Numbered from the stretch's first letter, positions 1 to 6,684 are shown. The stretch: 6,963 nt of DNA from Ruminococcus sp. UBA1828 (GCA_002338885.1 DDJI01000039.1:11669-18631); one strand, 5' to 3'. Notes: a model not told the origin generated them from the letters alone. Numbers and translations are program-made.

Positions 1-738
1 ACGTTCAAGCCGATAAGCGAGCTGTTCGTATTCCCGCCGAAGCTTTACGTAATCGCTCCGACAACGGAGAACTTCTCCAACCTGTTTAAGGCAGCCGGAA
101 ATCTTTGGGTTCCGTTCTCAAGGTACGTATTCAACTCGGTATTCATCACGGTAGTTATCACCATCATGCACGTGTTTGTGTGCTGCTGCTGTGCATACTG
201 CCTTTCAAAGTGCCGCTTCCCCGGCTACAAGTTCTTCAACCAGCTCATCGTAACCTCACTGTTGTTCACATCAACAGCTACAGGTATCATGCAGTTCGTT
301 GTAATGGCTAAGATGGGAATGATAAATACATATTGGGCGCTGATACTTCCAAACGTCGCAACGTCAATGGGACTGTACCTGATGCGTCAGAGCATGTCCA
401 CCATTAACGACTCTATCATAGACGCCGCAAAGGTTGACGGCGCGGGAGTGTTCAGAACCTGCTGGCAGGTAGTAATACCCAACCAGAAGCCCGCGATAGC
501 AACGCTTATCATATTCGTATTCCAGAGCGCATGGAACGTTCAGGGCGGAGCGCTTGTATATCAGGAAAACCTCAAGACGCTCCCCACGATCATGTCGCAG
601 ATAGCCGCATCGGGTATCGCACGTCAGGGCATTATATACGCATCCGCGGTAGTGCTCATGATTCCTCCGCTCGTCATCTTCCTTATTGCACAGAGTAACG
701 TTATGGAGACCATGGCGAACTCCGGTATGAAGGACTAA
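1..738 (+). CDS. Carbohydrate ABC transporter permease, MalG type (CUT1), 5'-truncated by window edge
   Basis: This is the inner-membrane channel subunit of an ABC sugar importer; 245 codons are visible and reading frame 1 is open from the first base, so the start lies upstream. The visible part begins TFKPISELFVFPPK, which in MalG-type proteins sits just after the first membrane helix, so only the N-terminal tail and helix 1 are missing. Membrane segments fall near residues 43-66, 80-103, 108-128, 163-180 and 210-230. The cytoplasmic EAA loop that docks the ATPase is clear at 141-163 (DAAKVDGA, then VVIPNQKP; bases 421-489). Helix 2 carries an odd cluster of six cysteines (61-64, 67, 71). 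The C-terminus SGMKD is typical of the family. A MalF-type partner is expected upstream. No terminator follows, and the next gene starts 47 bases on, so co-transcription is likely. The family is confident; the sugar is unknown. Confidence 0.93.
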   Translation, partial: TFKPISELFVFPPKLYVIAPTTENFSNLFKAAGNLWVPFSRYVFNSVFITVVITIMHVFVCCCCAYCLSKCRFPGYKFFNQLIVTSLLFTSTATGIMQFVVMAKMGMINTYWALILPNVATSMGLYLMRQSMSTINDSIIDAAKVDGAGVFRTCWQVVIPNQKPAIATLIIFVFQSAWNVQGGALVYQENLKTLPTIMSQIAASGIARQGIIYASAVVLMIPPLVIFLIAQSNVMETMANSGMKD

Positions 739-785
739 TAGACAACCAACATGATAGACTATGAAAAGGAATAGGGTGATAAGCG
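739..785 (+). other. Longest intergenic gap in the window, with no terminator
   Basis: These 47 bases between the first permease and the propeller-TPR gene hold no hairpin followed by a T-run and no convincing -35/-10 pair. They end in a ribosome binding site. A seven-codon ATG...TAG frame at 751-774 has no well-placed ribosome binding site and is not called. The gap suggests read-through from the permease gene rather than a new transcription unit. Confidence 0.55.
774..780 (+). promoter_or_regulatory. Ribosome binding site for the GTG start at 786
   Basis: GGGTGAT matches the downstream half of the consensus TAAGGAGGTGAT (anti-SD complement), five bases before the GTG. An AAGGA lies just upstream at 766-770. 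The in-frame TAA at 780-782 leaves GTG 786 as the first possible start, and it is the only start that keeps the full signal peptide. Confidence 0.6.
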
Positions 786-2480
786 GTGACGAGTATACAT
801 ATTAAGAAAGCACTTTGTGTACTCCTTGCGGCACTCATGGCCTGCTCAGTGATGGCAGCCGGAGTGGTCGCAGAGGGCCCGTACACATCGTACAACTACG
901 ACGCATGGGGAACTGCGGTGCCGTCGCAGAACGGATACATCGTAAGTGACACCATAACCGGAGCGGACATGGGCTTAGACCAGCTTTCGGACCCCGAAAG
1001 CCCACTGTTCATCAGCGAGGACGAACCCGCGGAGCTAAGCGATGCAAAGGACTTCTTCCTTTCTCCGAACAACGAGTTCTTCATCGTTGATACCGGCAAC
1101 AACAGAATTTTAAGAACAGACGTCAACTTCAACCTTATAGCGTGCTACAAGACGTTCACCGGCAGTAGCCTCACGGAGGAATATACCGCCTCGGACGGAA
1201 GCACAGCCACAAGAGAAGTGACAGACCTCAAGTCTCCTTACGGAATCTTTGTTGACGAGGACGACATCATGTACATCGCCGACAGAGATAACCAAAGAGT
1301 CGTCAAGGCGGGATTTGACTGCAAGATCATCACCGAGTACACAAGACCCGATACCGAGCTTTACGATTCGGTTTCGTTCTACTGCACAAAGGTGCTTGTA
1401 GACTCGGCAAAGAACGTTTACGTCATCTGCCCCGCCGTAAACAAGGGAGCTATAATGTTCTCCCCATCCGGAGCTTTCACCGGATTCTACGGAGCAAACA
1501 GGGTTGAGGTTACCGCAGAGGTAATAAGAAATAAGATCTGGAGAAGGTTCGCATCGGAATCTCAGGCGGCGTCTCTTACAAGAGCTACCCCTGTTGAGTA
1601 TGCAAACTTCGACATAGACGATGAAGGATTTATCTACACCGTCACAGAGGTTGCAAACGTGTCAACCGACGCGGTCAAGAAACTCAACCCCGCAGGATCG
1701 AACATCCTTGAGCTGACCACAAACGCATCAGACCTTGTGTTCGGCGACCAGGAGACGGTTACATACTCCGGCACAACATACGCCACAAGACTTACCGACA
1801 TATCAATAGGTACTAACGGACTTATAAACATCCTCGACTACACCTCGGGACGCATATTCCAGTATGACAGAGAGTGCAACCTTTTGTTCATATTCGGATG
1901 CGACCAGGAGGCGCAAAGAGGCGGATTTGACAACCCGAACGCCATAGAGTGCCTTGACAACTACGTCTACATTCTCGACGGACGAAACGACGATATAACC
2001 GTGTTTGAGGAAACGCTCTTCGGAGCATACGTCCACGAAGCTGCCGAGCTGTTCAACAGAGGACTTTACGAGGAATCCGTTGAGTATTGGGAAGAGGTTC
2101 TCAAGAGAGACGGCAACTACAACATGGCATACGTCGCACTCGGCAGAGCATACCTCAACCGCGACGAGTATGACATAGCTATAGAGTACTTCAAGCTTGC
2201 ATACCAGGACGAGGACTACGACAGAGCGTTTGAGTCGCAGCGCAAGGAAATGCTCAGAAGAAACTTCACGCCGATAGCGATAGTCGTGATAATTATAATA
2301 ATCGCGCTCATCATAATCGGCATGCTCAAGAAGAGGGGCAAGATACCTAAGAAACTGATATCCACATTCTTAGGCTGGCTGTCAAAGAAGATAAAACTCC
2401 TGTGGCAAAAACTCAAGCCTAAGATAGCGCAGGCTGTCGAAAAGATTAGAAGCATTGCGAAGGGAGGAAACAAGAAATGA
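786..2480 (+). CDS. Secreted NHL-type beta-propeller and TPR protein with C-terminal membrane anchor
   Basis: The protein has 564 residues and starts at GTG. Residues 1-29 form a Sec signal peptide (KK, hydrophobic core, cleavage near VVAEG), with no lipobox. Residues 84-410 look like six propeller blades of NHL/6-bladed type: about 84-121 (NEFFIVDTGNNRILR), 147-183 (YGIFVDEDDIMYIADRDNQRV), 202-235, 272-311, 335-371 and 380-410 (ECLDNYVYILDGRNDDITVF). Residues 413-480 carry two TPR-like helix pairs (AELFNRGLYEESVEYWEEVL and AYVALGRAYLNRDEYDIAIEYF). A poly-Ile membrane helix spans 495-513. The last 50 residues hold 17 Lys/Arg against one Glu, so they should face the cytoplasm. Expected topology is propeller and TPR outside, basic tail inside. 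The stop overlaps the next start (ATGA). NHL and TPR modules usually bind partners or ligands, so a scaffold or sensor role for the flanking importers is inference. I do not recognise a named family. Confidence 0.87.
   Translation: MTSIHIKKALCVLLAALMACSVMAAGVVAEGPYTSYNYDAWGTAVPSQNGYIVSDTITGADMGLDQLSDPESPLFISEDEPAELSDAKDFFLSPNNEFFIVDTGNNRILRTDVNFNLIACYKTFTGSSLTEEYTASDGSTATREVTDLKSPYGIFVDEDDIMYIADRDNQRVVKAGFDCKIITEYTRPDTELYDSVSFYCTKVLVDSAKNVYVICPAVNKGAIMFSPSGAFTGFYGANRVEVTAEVIRNKIWRRFASESQAASLTRATPVEYANFDIDDEGFIYTVTEVANVSTDAVKKLNPAGSNILELTTNASDLVFGDQETVTYSGTTYATRLTDISIGTNGLINILDYTSGRIFQYDRECNLLFIFGCDQEAQRGGFDNPNAIECLDNYVYILDGRNDDITVFEETLFGAYVHEAAELFNRGLYEESVEYWEEVLKRDGNYNMAYVALGRAYLNRDEYDIAIEYFKLAYQDEDYDRAFESQRKEMLRRNFTPIAIVVIIIIIALIIIGMLKKRGKIPKKLISTFLGWLSKKIKLLWQKLKPKIAQAVEKIRSIAKGGNKK
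2268..2324 (+). other. Transmembrane anchor of the propeller-TPR protein (residues 495-513)
   Basis: The segment reads TPIAIVVIIIIIALIIIGML and is followed at once by KKRGK. It is long enough for one helix, and the positive-inside rule puts the C-terminus in the cytoplasm. Confidence 0.8.
2462..2467 (+). promoter_or_regulatory. Ribosome binding site of the Yip1-family gene, inside the upstream coding end
   Basis: GGGAGG lies nine bases before the ATG at 2477, within the last codons of the propeller-TPR gene. With the 4-base ATGA overlap this suggests translational coupling of the two membrane proteins. Confidence 0.75.
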
Positions 2481-3112
2481 TCTATGATATGACCCCCGTG
2501 CAGTGGCTGAAATACGTGATATTCCACCCTATCGAAGGTTACGAGGATATGAGGTGGAAGAAGCAAGGCTCGCTGAAAATATCGGCGGTAATAGTGTTCT
2601 TCCTCTTTGTAGCTCAGGTCTTTAACGCGAGATTCGGAGGCTTTGCGTACAACATGCAAGCGTATTCAGACGTGTTCAACGTCGTCCCGATTCTCGTGCA
2701 GAGCGTTGTTTACTACATCACGTGGGTGGTTGCGAACTGGTCGTTCTGTACACTGCTCGACGGCGAGGGAAACATGCGCAGAATTGCGGTTTACTCCGCA
2801 TACGCTCTTGTTCCGTACATCGTGGGAAGCATAGTTTCAACTATCATATCCTACTTTGTAACACTCGATGAATCCATTTGGGTCACAGCAGCGTCCCAGA
2901 TTGGACTTTGGTGGTCGGTAATTCTGATGCTGTTCGGAATGAAGGCATGCCACCAGTACACATTCACAAAGACAATTGTCTGCATTATCTTGACTGTAAT
3001 CGGTATGCTGCTGATTTTGTTCCTGCTTGTACTGCTTATGTCACTGTTCCAGCAGGTATGGCTCTTCTTCTACACAATCTACACCGAGATTTTGTACAGA
3101 ATAAGAAGCTGA
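2477..3112 (+). CDS. Yip1-family (YIP1 domain) multi-spanning membrane protein
   Basis: A 211-residue integral membrane protein. The cytoplasmic N-terminus has the pattern seen in bacterial Yip1-domain proteins from such clusters: a FHPIEGYEDMRW stretch and a KKQGSL motif (residues 16-34) just before the first helix. About five hydrophobic spans follow, near 34-52, 68-90, 103-128, 137-155 and 165-190. A final aromatic amphipathic stretch is at 192-209, ending RIRS. Polar loops sit at 93-102 (LLDGEGNMRR) and 156-164. No catalytic motif is visible. Eukaryotic Yip1 proteins act in vesicle traffic, but bacterial members have no established role that I know of. The ATG overlaps the TGA of the propeller-TPR gene, and the DUF5696 gene begins 20 bases downstream, so a role with those two surface proteins is the natural inference. 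The family is assigned from motif and topology only; a generic membrane protein is the alternative. Confidence 0.78.
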   Translation: MIYDMTPVQWLKYVIFHPIEGYEDMRWKKQGSLKISAVIVFFLFVAQVFNARFGGFAYNMQAYSDVFNVVPILVQSVVYYITWVVANWSFCTLLDGEGNMRRIAVYSAYALVPYIVGSIVSTIISYFVTLDESIWVTAASQIGLWWSVILMLFGMKACHQYTFTKTIVCIILTVIGMLLILFLLVLLMSLFQQVWLFFYTIYTEILYRIRS

Positions 3113-3124
3113 CGTGCAGAAAGT

Positions 3125-3129
3125 GAGGT
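3125..3129 (+). promoter_or_regulatory. Ribosome binding site of the DUF5696-type gene
   Basis: GAGGT lies only three to four bases before the ATG at 3133, closer than at the other genes here. The following MKKSN and hydrophobic core make a proper signal peptide, supporting this start. Confidence 0.5.
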
Positions 3130-3132
3130 ATT

Positions 3133-5685
3133 ATGAAAAAAAGTAATATTTTCAGACTTATCGCCGGTCTGCTCATAGTGGCAATGCTCGCGTCCATATC
3201 GGTGTTCCCGCTGGCTGCGGACGAAAATCCGGCGGACGGCGCAGTGACCGAATCGCAGACCGAGCAAACTGAGGAACCTGCGGATTCCGAGACGCCTGCG
3301 GACACCGAGGAACCTGCGGATTCCGAGGAACCTGTGGATTCCGAGGAACCTGTGGATTCCGAGACGCCTGCGGACACCGAGGAACCTGCGGACACTGAGG
3401 AACCTGCGGATTCCGAGGCGCCTGCGGACACTGAAGAGCCGGCAGACGATTCCTCCGAGGAAGAGGAGGAAGAGGAAGAAGAGGAAGTCGAGTATCTCAC
3501 CGATGAGCAAGCGCTTGCAAGAAGCACGCTCATAGCTGAAAACGACACCCTTGAGCTGTATCTTGACGAAGAGTACGAAAGAGTAGGACTTTACGTCAAG
3601 GAGTCGGGATTTGTTCACTGGACCAACTGCGTAAACGCGCTTTTAGACGACGCGACCAGCAAGCCGCCGACGCTCAAGACAAGGCTTTCAAACCTGGCCG
3701 TGAGATACGGAAACGCAACAGACCGTACTCAGAATGCGGCGAGCTACAACTACTCATACAGAGAGTCTACCGAGCAGGGCACGACGACATACGAGCTTGA
3801 GGAAAACGGCGTTAAGATAACCTATTACTTCAGCTCGGTTCATGCATACGTTCCGCTTCACCTCACACTTTGTGACGGATACCTTGAGGCAACGATATAC
3901 ACAGACGAAATCGACGAGGTTGACGGCTATGTTGAAGGCGTAAACGCCGAGGAATCCGACACCGACGTTATAATTCTCACCGAAATATCCATGCTGCCCT
4001 TCATGAGCGCAGCGGGCGGCGATGAGACGGGATACATGATAATCCCCGACGGCTCGGGAGCGGTTATAAACCTCAACAACGGCAAGACCAACTACGCAAA
4101 CTACTCTTCAACCCTTTACGGCAACGACGTTACAAGGGTAAGAGAGCTTAAAGCGGACGAGACCGAGCAGGCAACCCTCCCCGTTTTGGCGATGGTAAGG
4201 GGAAACAACGGACTTGTCATGGTTGCCACCGACGGCGATGAATTTGCAACCGTAAATGCAGCCGTTGCATACAACACCAGCGAACAGGGCGGATACAACC
4301 ACTGCTACTTCTCGTTCATACTCCGTTCTACCGACGAGTACAACATGGCAGGTCAGTCAAACATCCTGGTGTTTGAAAGAGGAGACGGCTCGATACCTGT
4401 TGACAAGCTCTCCGTAAGATACTACCCCGTAACTTCCGAAAACGAAGTAGTTGACTACACCGAAGTAGCGGAAGTGTACAGAAACTACCTCATTGAAGAA
4501 GAGGGTCTTACAAATACAACCAAGAGCGACTACGCTCCGCTGTTCGTAGATTTCTACGGCGGAACGCTCAAGTCAAAATCCATCCTCGGCATACCGATAG
4601 ACATAAAGACTGCGTTCACAACATTTGAGCAGGCTGTTGAAATTACAACAGAGCTTATGGACCTCGGCGTAACCGACATGGTCATCAACTATAACGACTG
4701 GTCGAGCGATTCTATGTCCGGAAAGATAGACACCGGCGACTCCGTGGCGGCATGCTTGGGAGGCAAGGGCGACTACGAGGACATGATAGAGTTCTTCAAC
4801 GAGAACGGACTTGAGTATTACGGCTCGCTTGACAGCTACACATTCACATCTAACGGAAACGGCTTCTTGACGCTGTTTGACACCGCGTACAGAATATCAA
4901 AGTCATACGCAAGACCGTATGAGTACAACATAGCTTACGGCACACCCGAGCCGGGAGTTGCACCCGCTCTGCTTGCTCCTAAGTCAATCCCCGACCTTGC
5001 GGAAAAGGTGGCTAAGAACTTAAGCAAGTTTGAAGGCGTGGGAGCGGGACTCGGTTCCTTCTCAACAAAGCTGTGGTCTGACTACTCAACAAAGAACGCG
5101 ACGAACCGCACCGTCACCGCTCAGTACATCAAGGACTTCTACCAGCTCGTCAAGGACAGCACCGGAAGCATTATAGCCGATGCGCCCAACGCATACGTAA
5201 TTCCGTATGCCGACAGGATAAAGAATGTTCCGCTTGACTCAAGCCAGTTCAAGATCACAGACCTTGATATACCGTTTGTACAGATGGTTCTACACGGATA
5301 CGTTCCCTACTCCACCGAAGCCATAAACAGCTTGGCAGAGTCTAAGGAGATGTTCTTAAAGGCAATAGCCGCAGGATCCAACATACAGTATGACTTCATT
5401 TACAGCTCTGCCACAGAGCTTAACAACACCGATTATGTGGGTCTTTACTACGCAACATACGAAGGATGGCTCGACGAGTGCATAGGCGAGTATAAGCTTG
5501 CTAAGGAAGTGCTTGCTCCCGTGTCAGACGCGTTGATGGTAGGCTACGAAGTAGACGGCTCGGTTATCACAACCACCTATGACAACGGCTACGTGACGAC
5601 CGTAAACCTCGAGACCGGAGAGATAACCGCAGACGGCAACACATACAACTATTCAGATTACGTTGACGAAGGAGGCTTGGTATAA
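3133..5685 (+). CDS. Secreted DUF5696-type protein with acidic repeat linker, probably glycoside-hydrolase-like
   Basis: 850 residues. Residues 1-29 are a Sec signal peptide (MKKSN, hydrophobic core, cleavage near FPLAADE), with no lipobox and no LPXTG or C-terminal helix, so the mature protein is released or held by contacts. Residues 30-121 are an acidic low-complexity linker: ten six-residue repeats (47-106) and ten consecutive Glu (109-118). A beta-rich region spans about 122-460 and includes YMIIPDGSGAVINLNNGKT (301-319), a stretch I associate with DUF5696 proteins. About 465-790 alternates strands and helices like a TIM barrel: FVDFYGGT (471-478), VTDMVINYNDW (513-523), LEYYGSLDSY (560-569), IIADAPNAYVIPYADR (680-695), IPFVQMVLHGYVPYSTEAIN (713-732). 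D522 and D567 are candidate active-site acids by position only. A small beta region ends the protein. No reaction is established to my knowledge; a surface glycan hydrolase or binder fits the transporter context. The stop overlaps the next start (TAATG). Confidence 0.85.
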   Translation: MKKSNIFRLIAGLLIVAMLASISVFPLAADENPADGAVTESQTEQTEEPADSETPADTEEPADSEEPVDSEEPVDSETPADTEEPADTEEPADSEAPADTEEPADDSSEEEEEEEEEEVEYLTDEQALARSTLIAENDTLELYLDEEYERVGLYVKESGFVHWTNCVNALLDDATSKPPTLKTRLSNLAVRYGNATDRTQNAASYNYSYRESTEQGTTTYELEENGVKITYYFSSVHAYVPLHLTLCDGYLEATIYTDEIDEVDGYVEGVNAEESDTDVIILTEISMLPFMSAAGGDETGYMIIPDGSGAVINLNNGKTNYANYSSTLYGNDVTRVRELKADETEQATLPVLAMVRGNNGLVMVATDGDEFATVNAAVAYNTSEQGGYNHCYFSFILRSTDEYNMAGQSNILVFERGDGSIPVDKLSVRYYPVTSENEVVDYTEVAEVYRNYLIEEEGLTNTTKSDYAPLFVDFYGGTLKSKSILGIPIDIKTAFTTFEQAVEITTELMDLGVTDMVINYNDWSSDSMSGKIDTGDSVAACLGGKGDYEDMIEFFNENGLEYYGSLDSYTFTSNGNGFLTLFDTAYRISKSYARPYEYNIAYGTPEPGVAPALLAPKSIPDLAEKVAKNLSKFEGVGAGLGSFSTKLWSDYSTKNATNRTVTAQYIKDFYQLVKDSTGSIIADAPNAYVIPYADRIKNVPLDSSQFKITDLDIPFVQMVLHGYVPYSTEAINSLAESKEMFLKAIAAGSNIQYDFIYSSATELNNTDYVGLYYATYEGWLDECIGEYKLAKEVLAPVSDALMVGYEVDGSVITTTYDNGYVTTVNLETGEITADGNTYNYSDYVDEGGLV
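3271..3450 (+). repeat. Ten tandem 18-bp repeats encoding an acidic E-E-P-A-D-S/T linker
   Basis: Ten in-frame 18-base units run without interruption, starting at 3271, 3289, 3307 and so on to 3433. The consensus is GAGGAACCTGCGGATTCC, with ACG or GCG variants in codon 2, GTG in codon 4, and GACACC/GACACT endings. The units at 3325 and 3343 are identical, as are those at 3289 and 3361 and those at 3271, 3307 and 3397; the last unit has drifted. They encode residues 47-106 of the DUF5696-type protein. High identity at DNA level points to recent unit duplication, so copy number may vary between strains without breaking the frame. Confidence 0.95.
3457..3486 (+). repeat. GAG/GAA tract encoding ten consecutive glutamates
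   Basis: A pure purine run of GAG and GAA codons directly follows the 18-bp repeats (residues 109-118) and closes the acidic linker before the folded part begins at about residue 121. Confidence 0.95.
5671..5675 (+). promoter_or_regulatory. Ribosome binding site of the MalF-type permease gene
   Basis: GGAGG sits in the last codons of the DUF5696-type gene, nine bases before the ATG at 5685, which shares its A with the upstream TAA. This arrangement favours translational coupling of the secreted protein with the importer. Confidence 0.78.
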
Positions 5686-6671
5686 TGGCTGAAGCAGCAG
5701 TAAAAGCCGCAAAGGCGGTAAAGGCGCCAAAGGCCGCAAAAGCCCCTAAGGCACCAAAGGAACCTAAGGTAAAAGGTCTTAAGATACCTTACGAAAGGCG
5801 AAAGGCACTTTACGGATACGGATTCTTGGCGATATGGATAATAGGTACGCTGTACTTCTTTATCAGACCTCTGATTACATCGTTTTGGTACTCTTTAAAC
5901 AAGACGACCGTAACGATAGGTCAGATGAGCACGGAGTTCATAGGAATCCAAAACTACATTGACACATTCACAAAGGATACCGATTATACCGAGGCGCTCT
6001 TGACGGTGCTCAAGGACACCCTTTGGAAGACTCCTATAATCATAATCTTCTCGATACTCATAGCGGTAATCCTCAACCAGAAGTTCAGAGGAAGAACGTT
6101 TGCACGTGCAGTATTCTTCCTGCCGGTTATCATAGCGACAGGACCGGTTATAAGCATCATAAACGGCGATATGGATACCTCCGGTTATTCCGGCGGAGCA
6201 GATCAGTTCTCAACCATGTTTGAAACGGATATGGCGGGCGCGCTGCTGAGGTTCTTAGGAGTGTATAATATAAGCGACTCGGTGACCGAGCTGATATCTT
6301 TGGTCACAAGCGATATATTCAACCTCGTTTGGAACTCGGGTATTCAGATAATCATCTTCCTTGCGGCTTTGCAGAACATCCCGTTCTCCGCAAAGGAGGC
6401 GGCACAGATAGAGGGCGCTACATCGTGGGAGTTCTTCTGGAAGATAACCCTTCCTTACATCAGCCCCATGATAGTTGCAAACCTCATCTACACAATCATC
6501 GACTCCTTTATTGATACGACTAACGGAGTTATGGAGCTTGTTCTGGAACAGGCGTCGGCTTGGAACTATGGTTACTCGGCGGCTATGGCGTGGGCATACT
6601 TCCTTATAGTAATTCTTGCCCTTTGCATAGTCCTGCCGATAGTAAACAAGTTCGTTTACTACGAAGTATAA
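5685..6671 (+). CDS. Sugar ABC transporter permease, MalF/UgpA type (CUT1)
   Basis: A complete 328-residue channel subunit of a carbohydrate ABC importer. After a basic Lys/Ala/Pro tail (1-42) come membrane spans near 43-64, 112-131, 139-159, 209-229, 258-275 and 299-320. FIGIQNYIDTF (85-95) is the usual MalF-type stretch after helix 1, and FRGRTFARAVFFLPVIIATGPV (134-155) is the expected helix 2-3 region. The EAA loop is complete at 237-257 (KEAAQIEGA, then KITLP), so the subunit should couple to an ATPase. A loop of about 50 residues between spans 3 and 4 (160-208: NGDMDTSGYSGGADQF...) is longer than in typical CUT1 permeases; I believe this is shared by permeases next to DUF5696 genes, but that needs a search. 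It pairs with the MalG-type gene 13 bases downstream. Family is certain; substrate is unknown. Confidence 0.93.
   Translation: MAEAAVKAAKAVKAPKAAKAPKAPKEPKVKGLKIPYERRKALYGYGFLAIWIIGTLYFFIRPLITSFWYSLNKTTVTIGQMSTEFIGIQNYIDTFTKDTDYTEALLTVLKDTLWKTPIIIIFSILIAVILNQKFRGRTFARAVFFLPVIIATGPVISIINGDMDTSGYSGGADQFSTMFETDMAGALLRFLGVYNISDSVTELISLVTSDIFNLVWNSGIQIIIFLAALQNIPFSAKEAAQIEGATSWEFFWKITLPYISPMIVANLIYTIIDSFIDTTNGVMELVLEQASAWNYGYSAAMAWAYFLIVILALCIVLPIVNKFVYYEV
5700..5771 (+). repeat. Eight (V/A/P)-K-(A/E/V) triplets in the permease N-terminal tail
   Basis: Residues 6-29 read as eight three-residue units: VKA, AKA, VKA, PKA, AKA, PKA, PKE, PKV. Codons are mixed (AAA/AAG, GCA/GCC/GCG), so the repeat is conserved more as protein than as DNA. 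It resembles histone H1 or AlgP-like tails and should lie in the cytoplasm before helix 1. Confidence 0.9.
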
Positions 6672-6678
6672 AGGGGGG
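6672..6678 (+). promoter_or_regulatory. Ribosome binding site of the downstream MalG-type permease
   Basis: AGGGGGG, followed by AT, lies six bases before the ATG at 6685. It is the only strong site in the 13-base gap and supports this start. Confidence 0.7.
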
Positions 6679-6684
6679 ATACGA

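Noticed and set aside
105..311. Alternative + frame inside the first permease gene
   Set aside because: It is out of frame with the EAA loop and membrane helices; frame 1 is open from the window edge and matches the permease family throughout.
751..774. Seven-codon ATG frame (MIDYEKE) that could be a leader peptide
   Set aside because: No ribosome binding site at a usable distance, no attenuator hairpin, and no codon bias suggesting control.
2216..2659. Antisense open frame of 147 codons over the propeller-TPR/Yip1 junction
   Set aside because: Its Ile/Thr/Phe-rich sequence is the complement of the poly-Ile helix codons; there is no start signal and it overlaps two convincing genes.
3271..3450. 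Possible CRISPR array
   Set aside because: The 18-bp units are directly adjacent with no spacers and lie in frame within a coding sequence.
3036..3548. Antisense Ser/Gly/Val-rich open frame (170 codons), with a second antisense frame at 3079-3618
   Set aside because: Both are mirror translations of the 18-bp repeat and poly-Glu tract of the DUF5696-type gene. They have no proper ribosome binding site or folded-protein pattern, and the sense gene has a clear signal peptide and domains.
5700..5771. Lys/Ala/Pro tail as a separate DNA-binding gene fused by mis-annotation
   Set aside because: The ATG has a good GGAGG nine bases upstream and overlaps the previous stop, and no alternative start with a comparable ribosome binding site appears before helix 1, so the tail belongs to the permease.
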